Source: Bacteroidota bacterium (lineage in GTDB: Bacteria; Bacteroidota; Bacteroidia; Cytophagales; Cyclobacteriaceae). From it: a DNA stretch of 32,372 nucleotides. The notes under the pieces were generated by a model that saw nothing but the letters and a program-made list of their open reading frames with translations, was not told the origin of the DNA and did no database searches. Shown piece after piece: positions 24,992-32,372 of the stretch (the stretch's first letter is position 1; each line of letters begins with the position of its first letter). A program made the translations under genes and the position numbers. Location: assembly GCA_027592755.1 (NCBI GenBank), contig JAQCLE010000035.1:1-32372 (forward strand), read 5' to 3'.

Positions 24992-25255
24992 TTATTTAGT
25001 AAGGGACTGATCGTCTTTGACTTTTTCAACTTTCTGAAAAGTTGTCGACGCATCAATCATTCGTGTCCAATTCTCCTGCTTGCCCGTTTCAACTGATTCG
25101 TAAACCAGGCCCTGCTCTGTTTCTAATACCTTACATAATCCCATGTCATACCGCAATGAAATTACCATATCCCCATCCAGAAGTGGATTCTGGTTTATAT
25201 CAACCATTGGCGTATCAGGATCTGCTTTCTTTTTCTTTTTAAATATGCCAAACAT
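24992..25255 (-). CDS. Small soluble protein, unknown
   Basis: An 87-aa protein starting MFGIFKKKKKADPDTPM, a basic patch followed by a compact beta-rich segment (LLDGDMVISLRYDMGLCKVLETEQGLVYESVETG) that resembles a small barrel with repeated strand-turn pattern. No characterised family is recognised. It begins with ATG and stands alone between the 76-aa membrane protein gene and the divergent aminotransferase gene. It is likely a genuine lineage-specific gene. Confidence 0.7.
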   Translation of the reverse strand: MFGIFKKKKKADPDTPMVDINQNPLLDGDMVISLRYDMGLCKVLETEQGLVYESVETGKQENWTRMIDASTTFQKVEKVKDDQSLTK

Positions 25256-25376
25256 AGGGTTAAATTAAAGCTAATCGGGGTATTTATCGAGGTTAAAAGA
25301 ATTCTAAAAGAAACATTTGTGAACTAAATACCACTAACCTTTTTTTCTACTTCTTTGCAGGATTGATCTGTAAACT

Positions 25377-26513
25377 ATGATTTACAAACTCCCTAACACA
25401 GGCACCTCCATTTTTACCATTATGTCAAAAATGGCCCTTGACTACAACGCGATTAACCTTTCACAGGGATTTCCTGATTTTGAAGTGTCCCCTGAAGTGA
25501 TTTCCTTGATCAACAAACATATGATGGGCGGGAGAAACCAGTATGCCCCAATGCCCGGTGTACCTGTGCTCCTGGAAAGAATTGCTTCCAAAGTCAATGG
25601 CATTCACGGGTGCAAATACGATGGGTTGAGTGAAGTGACCGTAACCGCTGGGGCTACAGAGTCAATTTATTCCGCTATCACCATGCTTGTCCATCCTGGA
25701 GATGAGGTTATCATTTTTGAACCAGCTTATGACAGCTATGAGCCCAATGTGTTAATCAATGGTGGCGTACCGGTAAGAATCAAGCTCAGGCTGCCAGATT
25801 TCTCTATCCCATGGGATGAAGTCAGACAAAAGATCACTAATAAAACAAGGCTAATTGTGATTAATAGTCCCCACAATCCAACAGGATCGGCATTGAGTAA
25901 AGAAGATATGCTGGAGCTCTCATCAATAGTCACCAACTCTGAGATCTATGTTTTGAGTGATGAGGTCTATGAACATATCATTTTTGACGGGCTTGTTCAT
26001 GAAAGTATCCTTAAGTATCCGGAAATTATGGAAAAAGGAATTTGCGTGTCTTCATTCGGAAAGACTTTTCACGCCACGGGATGGAAGATCGGTTATTCTG
26101 TTGCCCCCAGGCACCTGACAGAGGAAATCCGAAAAATTCACCAGTTTGTGACCTTCAGTGTAAATACGCCTATTCAGTGGGCTTTTGCTGAATTCCTCGA
26201 AAACCCTGAAAATTACAAGCACGTGCCAGCTATGTTTCAAAATAAAAGAGACTTGTTTTTGGAGCATACCAAAAATTCCAGATTTAAACCCTTTCCAAGT
26301 TATGGAACCTATTTTCAGCTAATGTCATACGAGGGCATGTATGATTTAGGTGATTATGAACTGGCTCAAAAGCTTACGAAGGAATCAGGTTTGGCGAGCA
26401 TTCCTATGTCATTTTTCTACAAGGACCGCCAGGACGATCATATCCTACGTTTCTGTTTTGCAAAATCCGATGAAACTTTAGAGAAGGGCGCAGAGATTTG
26501 TTGTAAGCTGTAG
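25377..26513 (+). CDS. PLP-dependent aminotransferase, methionine aminotransferase-like
   Basis: A 378-aa fold-type I, class I/II aminotransferase. Key positions are INLSQGFPDFEV near the N-terminus, AGATESIYSA (cofactor phosphate region, about 91-100), NPTG (167-170), D195 and Y198 in LSDEVYEH, and the Schiff-base lysine K229 in SSFGKTFHATGWKIGY. The group with SQGFPDF and FHATGWKIGY includes methionine aminotransferases (YbdL type) and kynurenine aminotransferases, which transfer the amino group from methionine or aromatic amino acids to 2-oxo acids. Length and motifs are complete. It is a single gene, converging on the desaturase gene. Confidence 0.9.
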   Translation: MIYKLPNTGTSIFTIMSKMALDYNAINLSQGFPDFEVSPEVISLINKHMMGGRNQYAPMPGVPVLLERIASKVNGIHGCKYDGLSEVTVTAGATESIYSAITMLVHPGDEVIIFEPAYDSYEPNVLINGGVPVRIKLRLPDFSIPWDEVRQKITNKTRLIVINSPHNPTGSALSKEDMLELSSIVTNSEIYVLSDEVYEHIIFDGLVHESILKYPEIMEKGICVSSFGKTFHATGWKIGYSVAPRHLTEEIRKIHQFVTFSVNTPIQWAFAEFLENPENYKHVPAMFQNKRDLFLEHTKNSRFKPFPSYGTYFQLMSYEGMYDLGDYELAQKLTKESGLASIPMSFFYKDRQDDHILRFCFAKSDETLEKGAEICCKL

Positions 26514-26548
26514 ATATAACACCTTAACCCCAATTTCAGTAAAGAAAC

Positions 26549-26570
26549 ACTCTTAATTTAGGGAGTTTTT
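26549..26570 (+). terminator. Small hairpin + T5 between convergent genes
   Basis: ACTCT (26549-26553) pairs with GGAGT (26562-26566, one G-T pair), running into five T. It lies 35 bp after the aminotransferase stop, in the gap before the converging desaturase gene. It is short, so the call is tentative. Confidence 0.35.
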
Positions 26571-26581
26571 ACGATGACCGA

Positions 26582-27610
26582 TTAGGCTGCGACTACTTTT
26601 TCACCCTTGCTTTCCACCTGATCAGGGATATAAACTTTTTCCTGAGTAACCCTGATCTTTCCTCTGTTCTCTCTGATGACCCTTGAGTAGAGTGACAAGT
26701 TTTTATTAAAAAGGAAAAAGAAAAACAATCTGGTCCAACTCTGATGTGATTTAAGAGAGTCGTAATACTCGGATGCGAGATGTTTCAGAGCAGGCAGCTT
26801 GTTCCACGGAATTGAGGGGAAGTCGTGGTGCTCGTTATGATACCCAACATTCATTGCGATTTTATTCAATCCACCATAATAGCTATAAGTCTCCTGAATC
26901 GGATCGAGGGTAAGATAATGTTCCTGTATCCATCGGGCACCTAACGGATGCAAACCGATAGAGAAGAAGAGACTGGCAATGAGATAAACAAGTGACTGAG
27001 GTCCCCAGAAAAACAAAACTGCTACCACCGTGGCAATCTGTACTGCCCAGTTCAGGTAGGTCCATCCATCCCACATTTTAATTTCTTTTAATCTAAATGT
27101 TCTCGTAATTTGAACGAAAGGATAAAATAGAAACCAAAGCGCTTTTTTTATTGTGGAGTTGTGAACAATCCAGGCCTCATAATTTCCCGGAAGGTCAGCA
27201 TCCAATGCATGAACTCCCTGAAAGGCATGGTGCTTTAAGTGGTATTTCTGAAACGAAACGGAACTTGGAAAAATCTGCGGAACATTGGCCAGAATCCCGG
27301 CCAGGATATTTAAAGCAGGTTTTTTGAAAAGCAAGTTATGTGCACATTCATGAACCATTACGAACATGGCATGATCGAAAAAGGCTCCAACTAAGTAAGC
27401 AACAACAAAAACCAACCACCAGGATTGACCTGCAAGGAGACCCGCAATTGCTATTTGACCAATTACCAGAAATAAAATTATCCAAAAGGTGCTGGGGTTT
27501 TTCCCGATCAATTTCTTGACATCCGGGTGATCTTTTAATATTCCTCTTGTCCTGGCAATATGTGGTTCTACATCTTCAGAAAAAACGAATTCTTTTTTGA
27601 TTTTGGCCAT
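26582..27610 (-). CDS. Sphingolipid delta-4 desaturase-like (DEGS family) membrane enzyme
   Basis: A 342-aa integral membrane di-iron desaturase. The three histidine boxes are HECAH (87-91), HLKHH (124-128) and HNEHH (258-262). The third sits in GYHNEHHDFPSIPW, which together with ETYSYYGGLNKIAMN and the N-terminal charged segment (EDVEPHIARTRGILKDHPDVKKL) closely follows eukaryotic DEGS1, the dihydroceramide delta-4 desaturase. Length also matches. Bacteroidota make dihydroceramide-type sphingolipids, so the natural reading is that this organism introduces the 4,5-trans double bond to give ceramides. The orthology is judged from motifs I know; activity on another lipid is possible. No sphingolipid synthesis gene is adjacent. 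Confidence 0.88.
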   Translation of the reverse strand: MAKIKKEFVFSEDVEPHIARTRGILKDHPDVKKLIGKNPSTFWIILFLVIGQIAIAGLLAGQSWWLVFVVAYLVGAFFDHAMFVMVHECAHNLLFKKPALNILAGILANVPQIFPSSVSFQKYHLKHHAFQGVHALDADLPGNYEAWIVHNSTIKKALWFLFYPFVQITRTFRLKEIKMWDGWTYLNWAVQIATVVAVLFFWGPQSLVYLIASLFFSIGLHPLGARWIQEHYLTLDPIQETYSYYGGLNKIAMNVGYHNEHHDFPSIPWNKLPALKHLASEYYDSLKSHQSWTRLFFFFLFNKNLSLYSRVIRENRGKIRVTQEKVYIPDQVESKGEKVVAA

Positions 27611-27735
27611 AAACTATGCTGAACAACATTTAGAGAAATGCAAATTTAGTTGAAGGGAAAGTAAGCGACAACTGATATGAGTCATAAGACGGTAGGCCAT
27701 GCAATCAATTGAATGGATTCTGGATTGATTTTATG

Positions 27736-28737
27736 TCAACCCCCGATGGTTGACATCGATTCAGATGGGGCTGTCAGCTTTCTTCTTTTTTCTGCTTCAA
27801 AACCATCATTGGCACGGCTATTGAACGCCCGCTTGAAAGCTTCCCTGATTTCATCATCAGACACACCATTCCGAATGAAGTTTTTCAGATCAAAAACCCC
27901 ATCATCATAAAGGCAGGTTTTTAACTGACCCTGGGCCGTTAACCTAATCCGGTTACAGGAACTACAAAATGTTCTGCTGAACGCAGCAATGATGCCAATT
28001 TGACCCTGGTAGCCAGGAACTTTATACCCATAGGATGTAGAGTTCTCTGGATCCTTTAACCTTTCGATGCTAGGAAATTCCGTTCTAATATGATCTATAA
28101 TCTCATTATGGTTCCAAATTAGTTTATCATAGTGCATTCCTTCCCCATTAAACGGCATCTCCTCAATAAATCTGACATCCACAGGGTGATTCTTTGTTAA
28201 TTCAACAAGTGAATTGATATCCTCAATATTCTGTCCCACCATAACCACCGCATTGATCTTGGTAGTTATTTTATAATCCATCAACATCCGGAAGGTTTCC
28301 ATTACTTTATCAAATTCATTCCGCCTCGTGATCTTATAAAATCTATCTTTATCAAAGGTGTCGAGACTGAGGTTTACAGATTTGATTCCCACTTTCTGAA
28401 AATCCGGAATGTATTGATGGGTCAAAACGCCATTCGTAGTTATATGGATTTTTTCAATCCCATCTATTTGGTTGAGTTGTTCAATGAAACTCATTAATTC
28501 CGATCTCACGAAAGGTTCCCCACCAGTAATTCTGACTTTGGATACGCCCATACTGGCCAACACACTACACAAGCGAAGCATTTCTTCATATGTGAGCAAT
28601 TCTTTACGCGGTAGGTACTTGATACCTTCTTCAGGCATACAGTAAAAGCAACGCAAATTACAGCGATCTGTCACCGCAAGCCGCAGGTAATTCATTGGCC
28701 TGCCATGATTGTCCAGTACCGGTGAATGTTTACTCAA
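27736..28737 (-). CDS. moaA: GTP 3',8-cyclase (molybdenum cofactor biosynthesis)
   Basis: A 333-aa radical-SAM enzyme that starts molybdopterin synthesis by converting GTP to 3',8-cyclo-7,8-dihydro-GTP. The SAM cluster cysteines are C26, C30 and C33 (CNLRCFYC), and the second cluster uses C258, C261 (FCSSCNRIRL) and C275. TGGEPFVR and the C-terminal Gly-Gly (STIGG) needed for the family are present. The start is TTG at 28737: MoaA needs residues before NYLRLAVTDRC, no ATG exists upstream before the stop at 28765-28767, and the first in-frame ATG would cut into the fold. No other moa or moe gene is in the window. Confidence 0.95.
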   Translation of the reverse strand: MSKHSPVLDNHGRPMNYLRLAVTDRCNLRCFYCMPEEGIKYLPRKELLTYEEMLRLCSVLASMGVSKVRITGGEPFVRSELMSFIEQLNQIDGIEKIHITTNGVLTHQYIPDFQKVGIKSVNLSLDTFDKDRFYKITRRNEFDKVMETFRMLMDYKITTKINAVVMVGQNIEDINSLVELTKNHPVDVRFIEEMPFNGEGMHYDKLIWNHNEIIDHIRTEFPSIERLKDPENSTSYGYKVPGYQGQIGIIAAFSRTFCSSCNRIRLTAQGQLKTCLYDDGVFDLKNFIRNGVSDDEIREAFKRAFNSRANDGFEAEKRRKLTAPSESMSTIGG

Positions 28738-28773
28738 GCTATAGATAGTTAAAATACTTTTTCTTTACTCTAA

Positions 28774-28794
28774 AGATGCAACCGTATCGCATCT
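28774..28794 (+). other. 6-bp hairpin in the moaA upstream gap
   Basis: AGATGC (28774-28779) pairs with GCATCT (28789-28794) around a 9-nt loop. With the terminator-like hairpin at 28839-28868 it forms a two-hairpin arrangement in a 134-bp gap. Confidence 0.25.
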
Positions 28795-28838
28795 GTTCAT
28801 GTATTAATATTAAATAGTCTTTTCAGCTAGCTATTGAG

Positions 28839-28868
28839 GGCTGCAGTTTTCAATTGCAGCCTTTTTTT
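28839..28868 (+). terminator. Rho-independent terminator on the plus strand, no plus-strand gene upstream
   Basis: GGCTGCA (28839-28845) pairs with TGCAGCC (28855-28861); the stem extends inward by about three more pairs, and seven T follow (28862-28868). It is the most classical terminator in the window, but its T-run is on the plus strand while both neighbours (moaA and the aldo/keto reductase) are on the minus strand. Reading minus, the hairpin has no T-run. Confidence 0.55.
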
Positions 28869-28871
28869 ATC

Positions 28872-29702
28872 TTAAAAATCAAAATTATAAGGATCCATGC
28901 CATATCGATAATTCTTCTCAAGCGAAGCAATAACTTCCATATCTGTAGCCGATAATTCGAAATCAAATACATCAGCATTTTCAACAATTCTATGTTGTCT
29001 GACGGATTTAGGAATGGTTATCACACCCAGCTGAAGTTCCCACCTGATAGTAACCTGCGGCGGTGTTTTGCCATATTTCTCTCCAATCTCGATCAATTCC
29101 TTTACTTCAGAAACATGTCCCTTCATTATAGGCGCCCATGCTTCAAGTTGGATTCCATTGGTTTGGCAAAATGATTGAAGTTCTCTCAATTGTAAATATG
29201 GATGAAATTCTACCTGATTAACAGCAGGCTTCACATTGCAGTGAGGAAGAAATTCATCCAGGTGAGACACCATAAAATTGCTGACACCAATGGCCTTTGA
29301 TCTGCCCTGGGAATGTATCTCCTCTAACGCTTTCCATGTTTTAACCGATAAATCGCCATTCGGCCAGTGAATAAGGTAAAGGTCAACGTAATCCATTCCC
29401 AGTTTCTCCAAACTATCATCAAAGGCTTTCAATGTCGATTTGTATCCCTGATCGGTATTCCAAACTTTGGTAGTAATAAAAAGTTGTTCCCTGGGAATTC
29501 CGGATTCTTTTACTGCCTTGCCAACACTGTCTTCGTTTTTATAAAGGGATGCTGTATCGATGTGAATGTATCCTGTCTCAAGGGCCCAGGTTACCGCATT
29601 CTCTGTTTCAGTACCTGCTTCACTTTTCCACACACCAAGCCCAAAAACTGGCATTTCCGTACCATTGTTCAGGGTTACCTTATGTTTTATGCCTTTAACC
29701 AT
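28872..29702 (-). CDS. Aldo/keto reductase
   Basis: A 276-aa NADPH-dependent (beta/alpha)8-barrel reductase of the AKR5-like bacterial group (2,5-diketo-gluconate reductase/glyoxal reductase-like). The catalytic tetrad is D49 and Y54 (IDTASLYKNED), K79 (ITTKVWN) and H112 (LIHWP). AIGVSNFMVSHLDE and the cofactor-binding IPKSVRQHRIVEN are present. The ATG at 29702 is the start; a TTG one codon earlier is unlikely. It reduces aldehydes or ketones; the native substrate is not evident. Its end lies 4 bp past the T-run of the plus-strand terminator. Confidence 0.93.
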   Translation of the reverse strand: MVKGIKHKVTLNNGTEMPVFGLGVWKSEAGTETENAVTWALETGYIHIDTASLYKNEDSVGKAVKESGIPREQLFITTKVWNTDQGYKSTLKAFDDSLEKLGMDYVDLYLIHWPNGDLSVKTWKALEEIHSQGRSKAIGVSNFMVSHLDEFLPHCNVKPAVNQVEFHPYLQLRELQSFCQTNGIQLEAWAPIMKGHVSEVKELIEIGEKYGKTPPQVTIRWELQLGVITIPKSVRQHRIVENADVFDFELSATDMEVIASLEKNYRYGMDPYNFDF

Positions 29703-29738
29703 CAATTGTAAATTGAATTAACCTCTAATTTAGGATTT

Positions 29739-29755
29739 GTTGAGATAAACTCAAC
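29739..29755. other. 6-bp hairpin in the leader of the aldo/keto reductase gene
   Basis: GTTGAG (29739-29744) and CTCAAC (29750-29755) are perfectly complementary around ATAAA. It lies about 40 bp upstream of the reductase start and about 85 bp after the lpdA stop. It has no T-run, so it may be a transcript-end processing hairpin or an operator. Confidence 0.3.
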
Positions 29756-29838
29756 TGCAGAGATTTAGCATTGGCTCAAAACTCGACAGATGACATTCTG
29801 AGGCCAGAGTTTTCAGTATGCCTTTTGAATGGAGTCTC

Positions 29839-31233
29839 TCAAAGATGAATAACCTCATCATAAGCTGCAGCCGTTGCCTCCATTACTGCTTCTGACATGG
29901 TAGGGTGTGGATGAACAGATTTTATGATTTCGTGACCAGTGGTTTCAAGTTTCCTTGCAACAACAGCTTCCGCGATAATTTCGGTTACATTAAATCCGAT
30001 CATATGGCAACCCAACCATTCTCCGTATTTGGCATCAAAAATAACTTTTACGAAGCCGTCTTTAGCCCCCGCCGCACTTGCCTTTCCTGACGCAGAAAAG
30101 GGGAATTTTCCTACTTTAATCTCATAGCCTGCCTCAATGGCTGCTTTCTCTGTATAACCAACAGAAGCCACTTCCGGAGAACAATAGGTACAACCCGGAA
30201 TGTTATTATAGTCTAACGGTACGGGGTTTTGGCCTGCAATTTTTTCAACACAAATAATACCTTCAGCCGAGGCGACGTGCGCCAAAGCCTGCCCCTTAAC
30301 TATGTCTCCGATGGCATAGGTGCCAGGAATGTTGGTGCCATAATAATCGTCAACCAGCACTTTTCCTTTATCAGTAGCAATACCGACATCCTCCAGGCCA
30401 ATGCCTTCAATATTTGTTGAAACACCAACTGCAGATAAAACAATCTCGCAATCAATTTTTTCTTCTCCTTTGGGTGTTTTCACTGTCACCTTACAGGTTT
30501 TCCCTTTTGTGTCGACTGAAGTAACTTCCGAGCTTGTCATCACCTTTATCCCTGACTTTTTGAAAGATCTTTCCAGCTGTTTGGAAATCTCCTCGTCTTC
30601 AAGAGGTACAACATTAGGAAGAAATTCTATGAGGGTAACTTCCGTACCTATTGAGTTGTAGAAATATGCAAACTCGGAACCTATGGCGCCAGAGCCGACT
30701 ACTACCATGGACTTTGGTTGTTTGCCAAGTGTCATGGCTTCGCGATAACCAATAATTTTCTTACCATCAATGGGCAGACTTGGTAGTGCTCTTGAACGAC
30801 CTCCCGTAGCAAGAATGATATGGTCGGCCTGATAGTCGGTCGTTGCTCCTTTATCATCAGTAACCGCCACTGTCTTGTTCTTCTTTAACTTTCCAAATCC
30901 GGCAATGTGATCAATCTTATTCTTCTTGAAGAGGAACTGAATGCCTTTGCTCATCCCATCGGCCACGCTCCTACTCCTTTTTACCATTCCGTCAAAATTG
31001 ACTTTTACATCCTTTACTTCCACGCCATAATCCGACGCATGTGAGATGTAGTCAAAAACCTGTGCACTTTTCAATAACGCTTTGGTCGGAATACAACCCC
31101 AATTCAGGCAAATACCACCTAATTCAGACCTTTCTACAACGCCAACCTTCATTCCCAACTGAGAAGCACGGATTGCTGCAACATATCCTCCAGGACCACT
31201 TCCAACAACGATCAAATCGTATCTTGATGCCAT
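29839..31233 (-). CDS. lpdA: Dihydrolipoyl dehydrogenase (E3)
   Basis: A 464-aa flavoprotein disulfide reductase, the E3 subunit of pyruvate and 2-oxoglutarate dehydrogenase complexes, reoxidising dihydrolipoamide with NAD+. The FAD dinucleotide fold is VVGSGPGGYVAA (9-20) and the redox disulfide is C42/C47 in GGICLNWGCIPTK. The NAD-binding fold is VVVGSGAIGSEFAYFY, the second FAD motif is TYAIGDIVKG, and the C-terminal His-Glu pair is in VHPHPTMSEAVMEA. All catalytic features are intact and length is normal. It is a single gene; the E1 and E2 subunits are not in the window. Confidence 0.97.
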   Translation of the reverse strand: MASRYDLIVVGSGPGGYVAAIRASQLGMKVGVVERSELGGICLNWGCIPTKALLKSAQVFDYISHASDYGVEVKDVKVNFDGMVKRSRSVADGMSKGIQFLFKKNKIDHIAGFGKLKKNKTVAVTDDKGATTDYQADHIILATGGRSRALPSLPIDGKKIIGYREAMTLGKQPKSMVVVGSGAIGSEFAYFYNSIGTEVTLIEFLPNVVPLEDEEISKQLERSFKKSGIKVMTSSEVTSVDTKGKTCKVTVKTPKGEEKIDCEIVLSAVGVSTNIEGIGLEDVGIATDKGKVLVDDYYGTNIPGTYAIGDIVKGQALAHVASAEGIICVEKIAGQNPVPLDYNNIPGCTYCSPEVASVGYTEKAAIEAGYEIKVGKFPFSASGKASAAGAKDGFVKVIFDAKYGEWLGCHMIGFNVTEIIAEAVVARKLETTGHEIIKSVHPHPTMSEAVMEATAAAYDEVIHL

Positions 31234-31271
31234 ATTCTATTCTTTTTGAAGCTCATTAAATGAATGGGTAG

Positions 31272-31279
31272 CAAATTTA
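31272..31279 (-). promoter_or_regulatory. Candidate -7 box for lpdA
   Basis: The minus strand reads TAAATTTG, a full TAnnTTTG match, about 40 bp before the lpdA ATG. No -33 TTG at normal spacing is seen. Confidence 0.35.
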
Positions 31280-31435
31280 ATTCTAATGGCTGCAGAAAAA
31301 AATTTAAAACATCAGCAGGTAATTCTTAAAAAAGAATCTTTCTGATTGTTGTGATAACCTTCCCTACTTGCAAAATCCAACTTTTGAAATAAATGGATTA
31401 AACTTGCCCATAATGAATAAGAATGTATTCTAAAT

Positions 31436-32179
31436 ATGAAATTGTTAGAAGGAAAAACAGCTCTAATCACGGGAGCATCAAAAGGCATAGGGCGAGGGAT
31501 TGCTTTAAAATTTGCTGAACAAGGTGCCAACGTGGCCTTCACCTACCTCTCAAGCGTAGAACAAGGCGAAACGTTGGAGAAAGAGCTCTCTGGTTTAGGT
31601 GTTAAAGCAAAAGGATATCGCTCGGATGCATCTGACTATGAAGCTGCCAATCAACTGGTAACCCAGATTGTTGAAGACTTTGGTCAGCTTGATGTCCTTG
31701 TAAATAATGCCGGGATAACGATGGACAATCTACTGCTCCGAATGACCGAAGAAATGTGGGACCAGGTCATTAATATCAACTTGAAATCATGCTTTAATAC
31801 TGTAAAAGCCTCCTGTCGCACTTTTATGAAGCAACGCAGCGGATCAATTATTAATATCACATCCGTCGTGGGTTTGAAGGGCAATGCGGGTCAGGCCAAT
31901 TATGCCGCATCCAAAGCTGGCATCATCGGATTTACCAAATCTGTTGCATTAGAATTTGGTTCTCGTGGCATCCGAAGTAATGCCATTGCCCCCGGTTTCA
32001 TAGAAACTGAAATGACTGAAAAACTCGATGAAGCTACTGTTCAGGGCTGGAGAGATGCGATCCCCTTGAAAAGAGGTGGACATCCGAATGATGTAGCCGA
32101 TTGTGCTGTTTTTCTTGCGTCGGAGATGTCCAGTTACATCACCGGCCAGGTATTAAGCGTCGATGGTGGAATGACCTGA
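31436..32179 (+). CDS. fabG: 3-oxoacyl-[acyl-carrier-protein] reductase
   Basis: A 247-aa short-chain dehydrogenase/reductase of fatty acid synthesis, reducing 3-oxoacyl-ACP with NADPH. The Rossmann motif is TGASKGIGRG (12-21), followed by NNAG (90-93). The catalytic tetrad is N115, S143, Y156 and K160 (NYAASK). FIETEMTEKL and GQVLSVDGGMT at the C-terminus match FabG closely, including the normal length. It is likely cytoplasmic and essential. It diverges from lpdA across a 202-bp gap. Confidence 0.95.
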   Translation: MKLLEGKTALITGASKGIGRGIALKFAEQGANVAFTYLSSVEQGETLEKELSGLGVKAKGYRSDASDYEAANQLVTQIVEDFGQLDVLVNNAGITMDNLLLRMTEEMWDQVININLKSCFNTVKASCRTFMKQRSGSIINITSVVGLKGNAGQANYAASKAGIIGFTKSVALEFGSRGIRSNAIAPGFIETEMTEKLDEATVQGWRDAIPLKRGGHPNDVADCAVFLASEMSSYITGQVLSVDGGMT

Positions 32180-32226
32180 TAGCAAATGCTATTCATCAAA
32201 AATTGACCTTTTGTTCTATATAGCTG

Positions 32227-32250
32227 AAAATTGAAGAGCTCTAATTTTTT
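32227..32250 (+). terminator. AT-rich hairpin + T-run after fabG
   Basis: AAAATT (32227-32232) pairs with AATTTT (32243-32248), then two more T. It lies about 50 bp after the fabG stop. The A-T stem is weak. Confidence 0.3.
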
Positions 32251-32372
32251 CATTTCTCCATAATAATTACAATCATGAAAGCAATAAGAATATTTCTATC
32301 TACTCTCACAACTATCCGAAAGTCTAATTTCAAAAAACGGATAAAATAGCGGAAAAAGTTCAAACCTTTGAG

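Noticed and set aside
32275-32349. 24-codon frame (MKAIRIFLSTLTTIRKSNF...) at the right edge
   Set aside because: It is very short, has no recognised family and no other support. It may be chance.
1-32372. CRISPR arrays, tRNA/rRNA genes, integrases, phage genes or toxin-antitoxin pairs
   Set aside because: Looked for and none seen: no regularly spaced repeats, no tRNA-like cloverleaf next to the junction, and no recognisable recombinase or toxin motif.

Overview
The window looks like a chromosomal segment of a Bacteroidota bacterium, probably a Cytophagales-type environmental or marine lineage. The evidence is a SusC/SusD pair, type IX secretion (T9SS) C-terminal sorting domains, lipoproteins with Bacteroidota-style lipoboxes, TAnnTTTG promoter boxes and almost no Shine-Dalgarno sequences. 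The species assignment is inference. No rRNA, tRNA, CRISPR array, transposase or phage gene was seen.

Left part (about 1-15640): an accessory block for glycan capture and breakdown, nearly all on the minus strand. In transcription order it holds a remnant of a sugar-porter (MFS) gene, SusC, SusD, a strong terminator hairpin, a secreted FG-GAP/ASPIC-UnbV protein with a T9SS tail, a LamG + GH32-like lipoprotein, a membrane-anchored protein with two c-type haem motifs (DUF1549/DUF1553), and a Tat-exported DUF1501 protein coupled to it by an ATGA overlap. The likely reading is a polysaccharide utilisation locus in which a fructan-type or related glycan is bound by SusD, cut at the surface and imported by SusC. 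The role of the haem/DUF1501 pair is unknown. A small lipoprotein that is only a TonB-receptor plug domain sits at the far left on the plus strand. A 54-bp echo of a DUF1501 C-terminus lies just past the DUF1501 gene.

Junction (about 15600-15660): the 3' remnant of the MFS gene (minus) abuts the 3' remnant of an unrelated T9SS-sorted protein gene (plus). Both have lost their 5' parts. This is what one deletion, or the edge of an imported island, would leave.

Right part (about 15980-32372): ordinary housekeeping and stress genes with lower GC by eye. They are a Fer4_19/double-CDGSH Fe-S protein, a DUF2062 membrane protein, a beta-CASP metallo-beta-lactamase RNase-like protein, two tandem-domain universal stress proteins, a cell-wall recycling operon (BadF-type amino-sugar kinase, MurQ etherase and an unknown 189-aa protein), a type I ABC exporter, two small unknown proteins, a methionine-type aminotransferase, a eukaryote-like sphingolipid delta-4 desaturase, MoaA, an aldo/keto reductase, dihydrolipoamide dehydrogenase and FabG.

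The most unusual items are the PUL with a haem/DUF1501 module, the two-sided gene scar, the plug-only lipoprotein, the DEGS-like desaturase and the unknown gene embedded in the MurNAc recycling operon.
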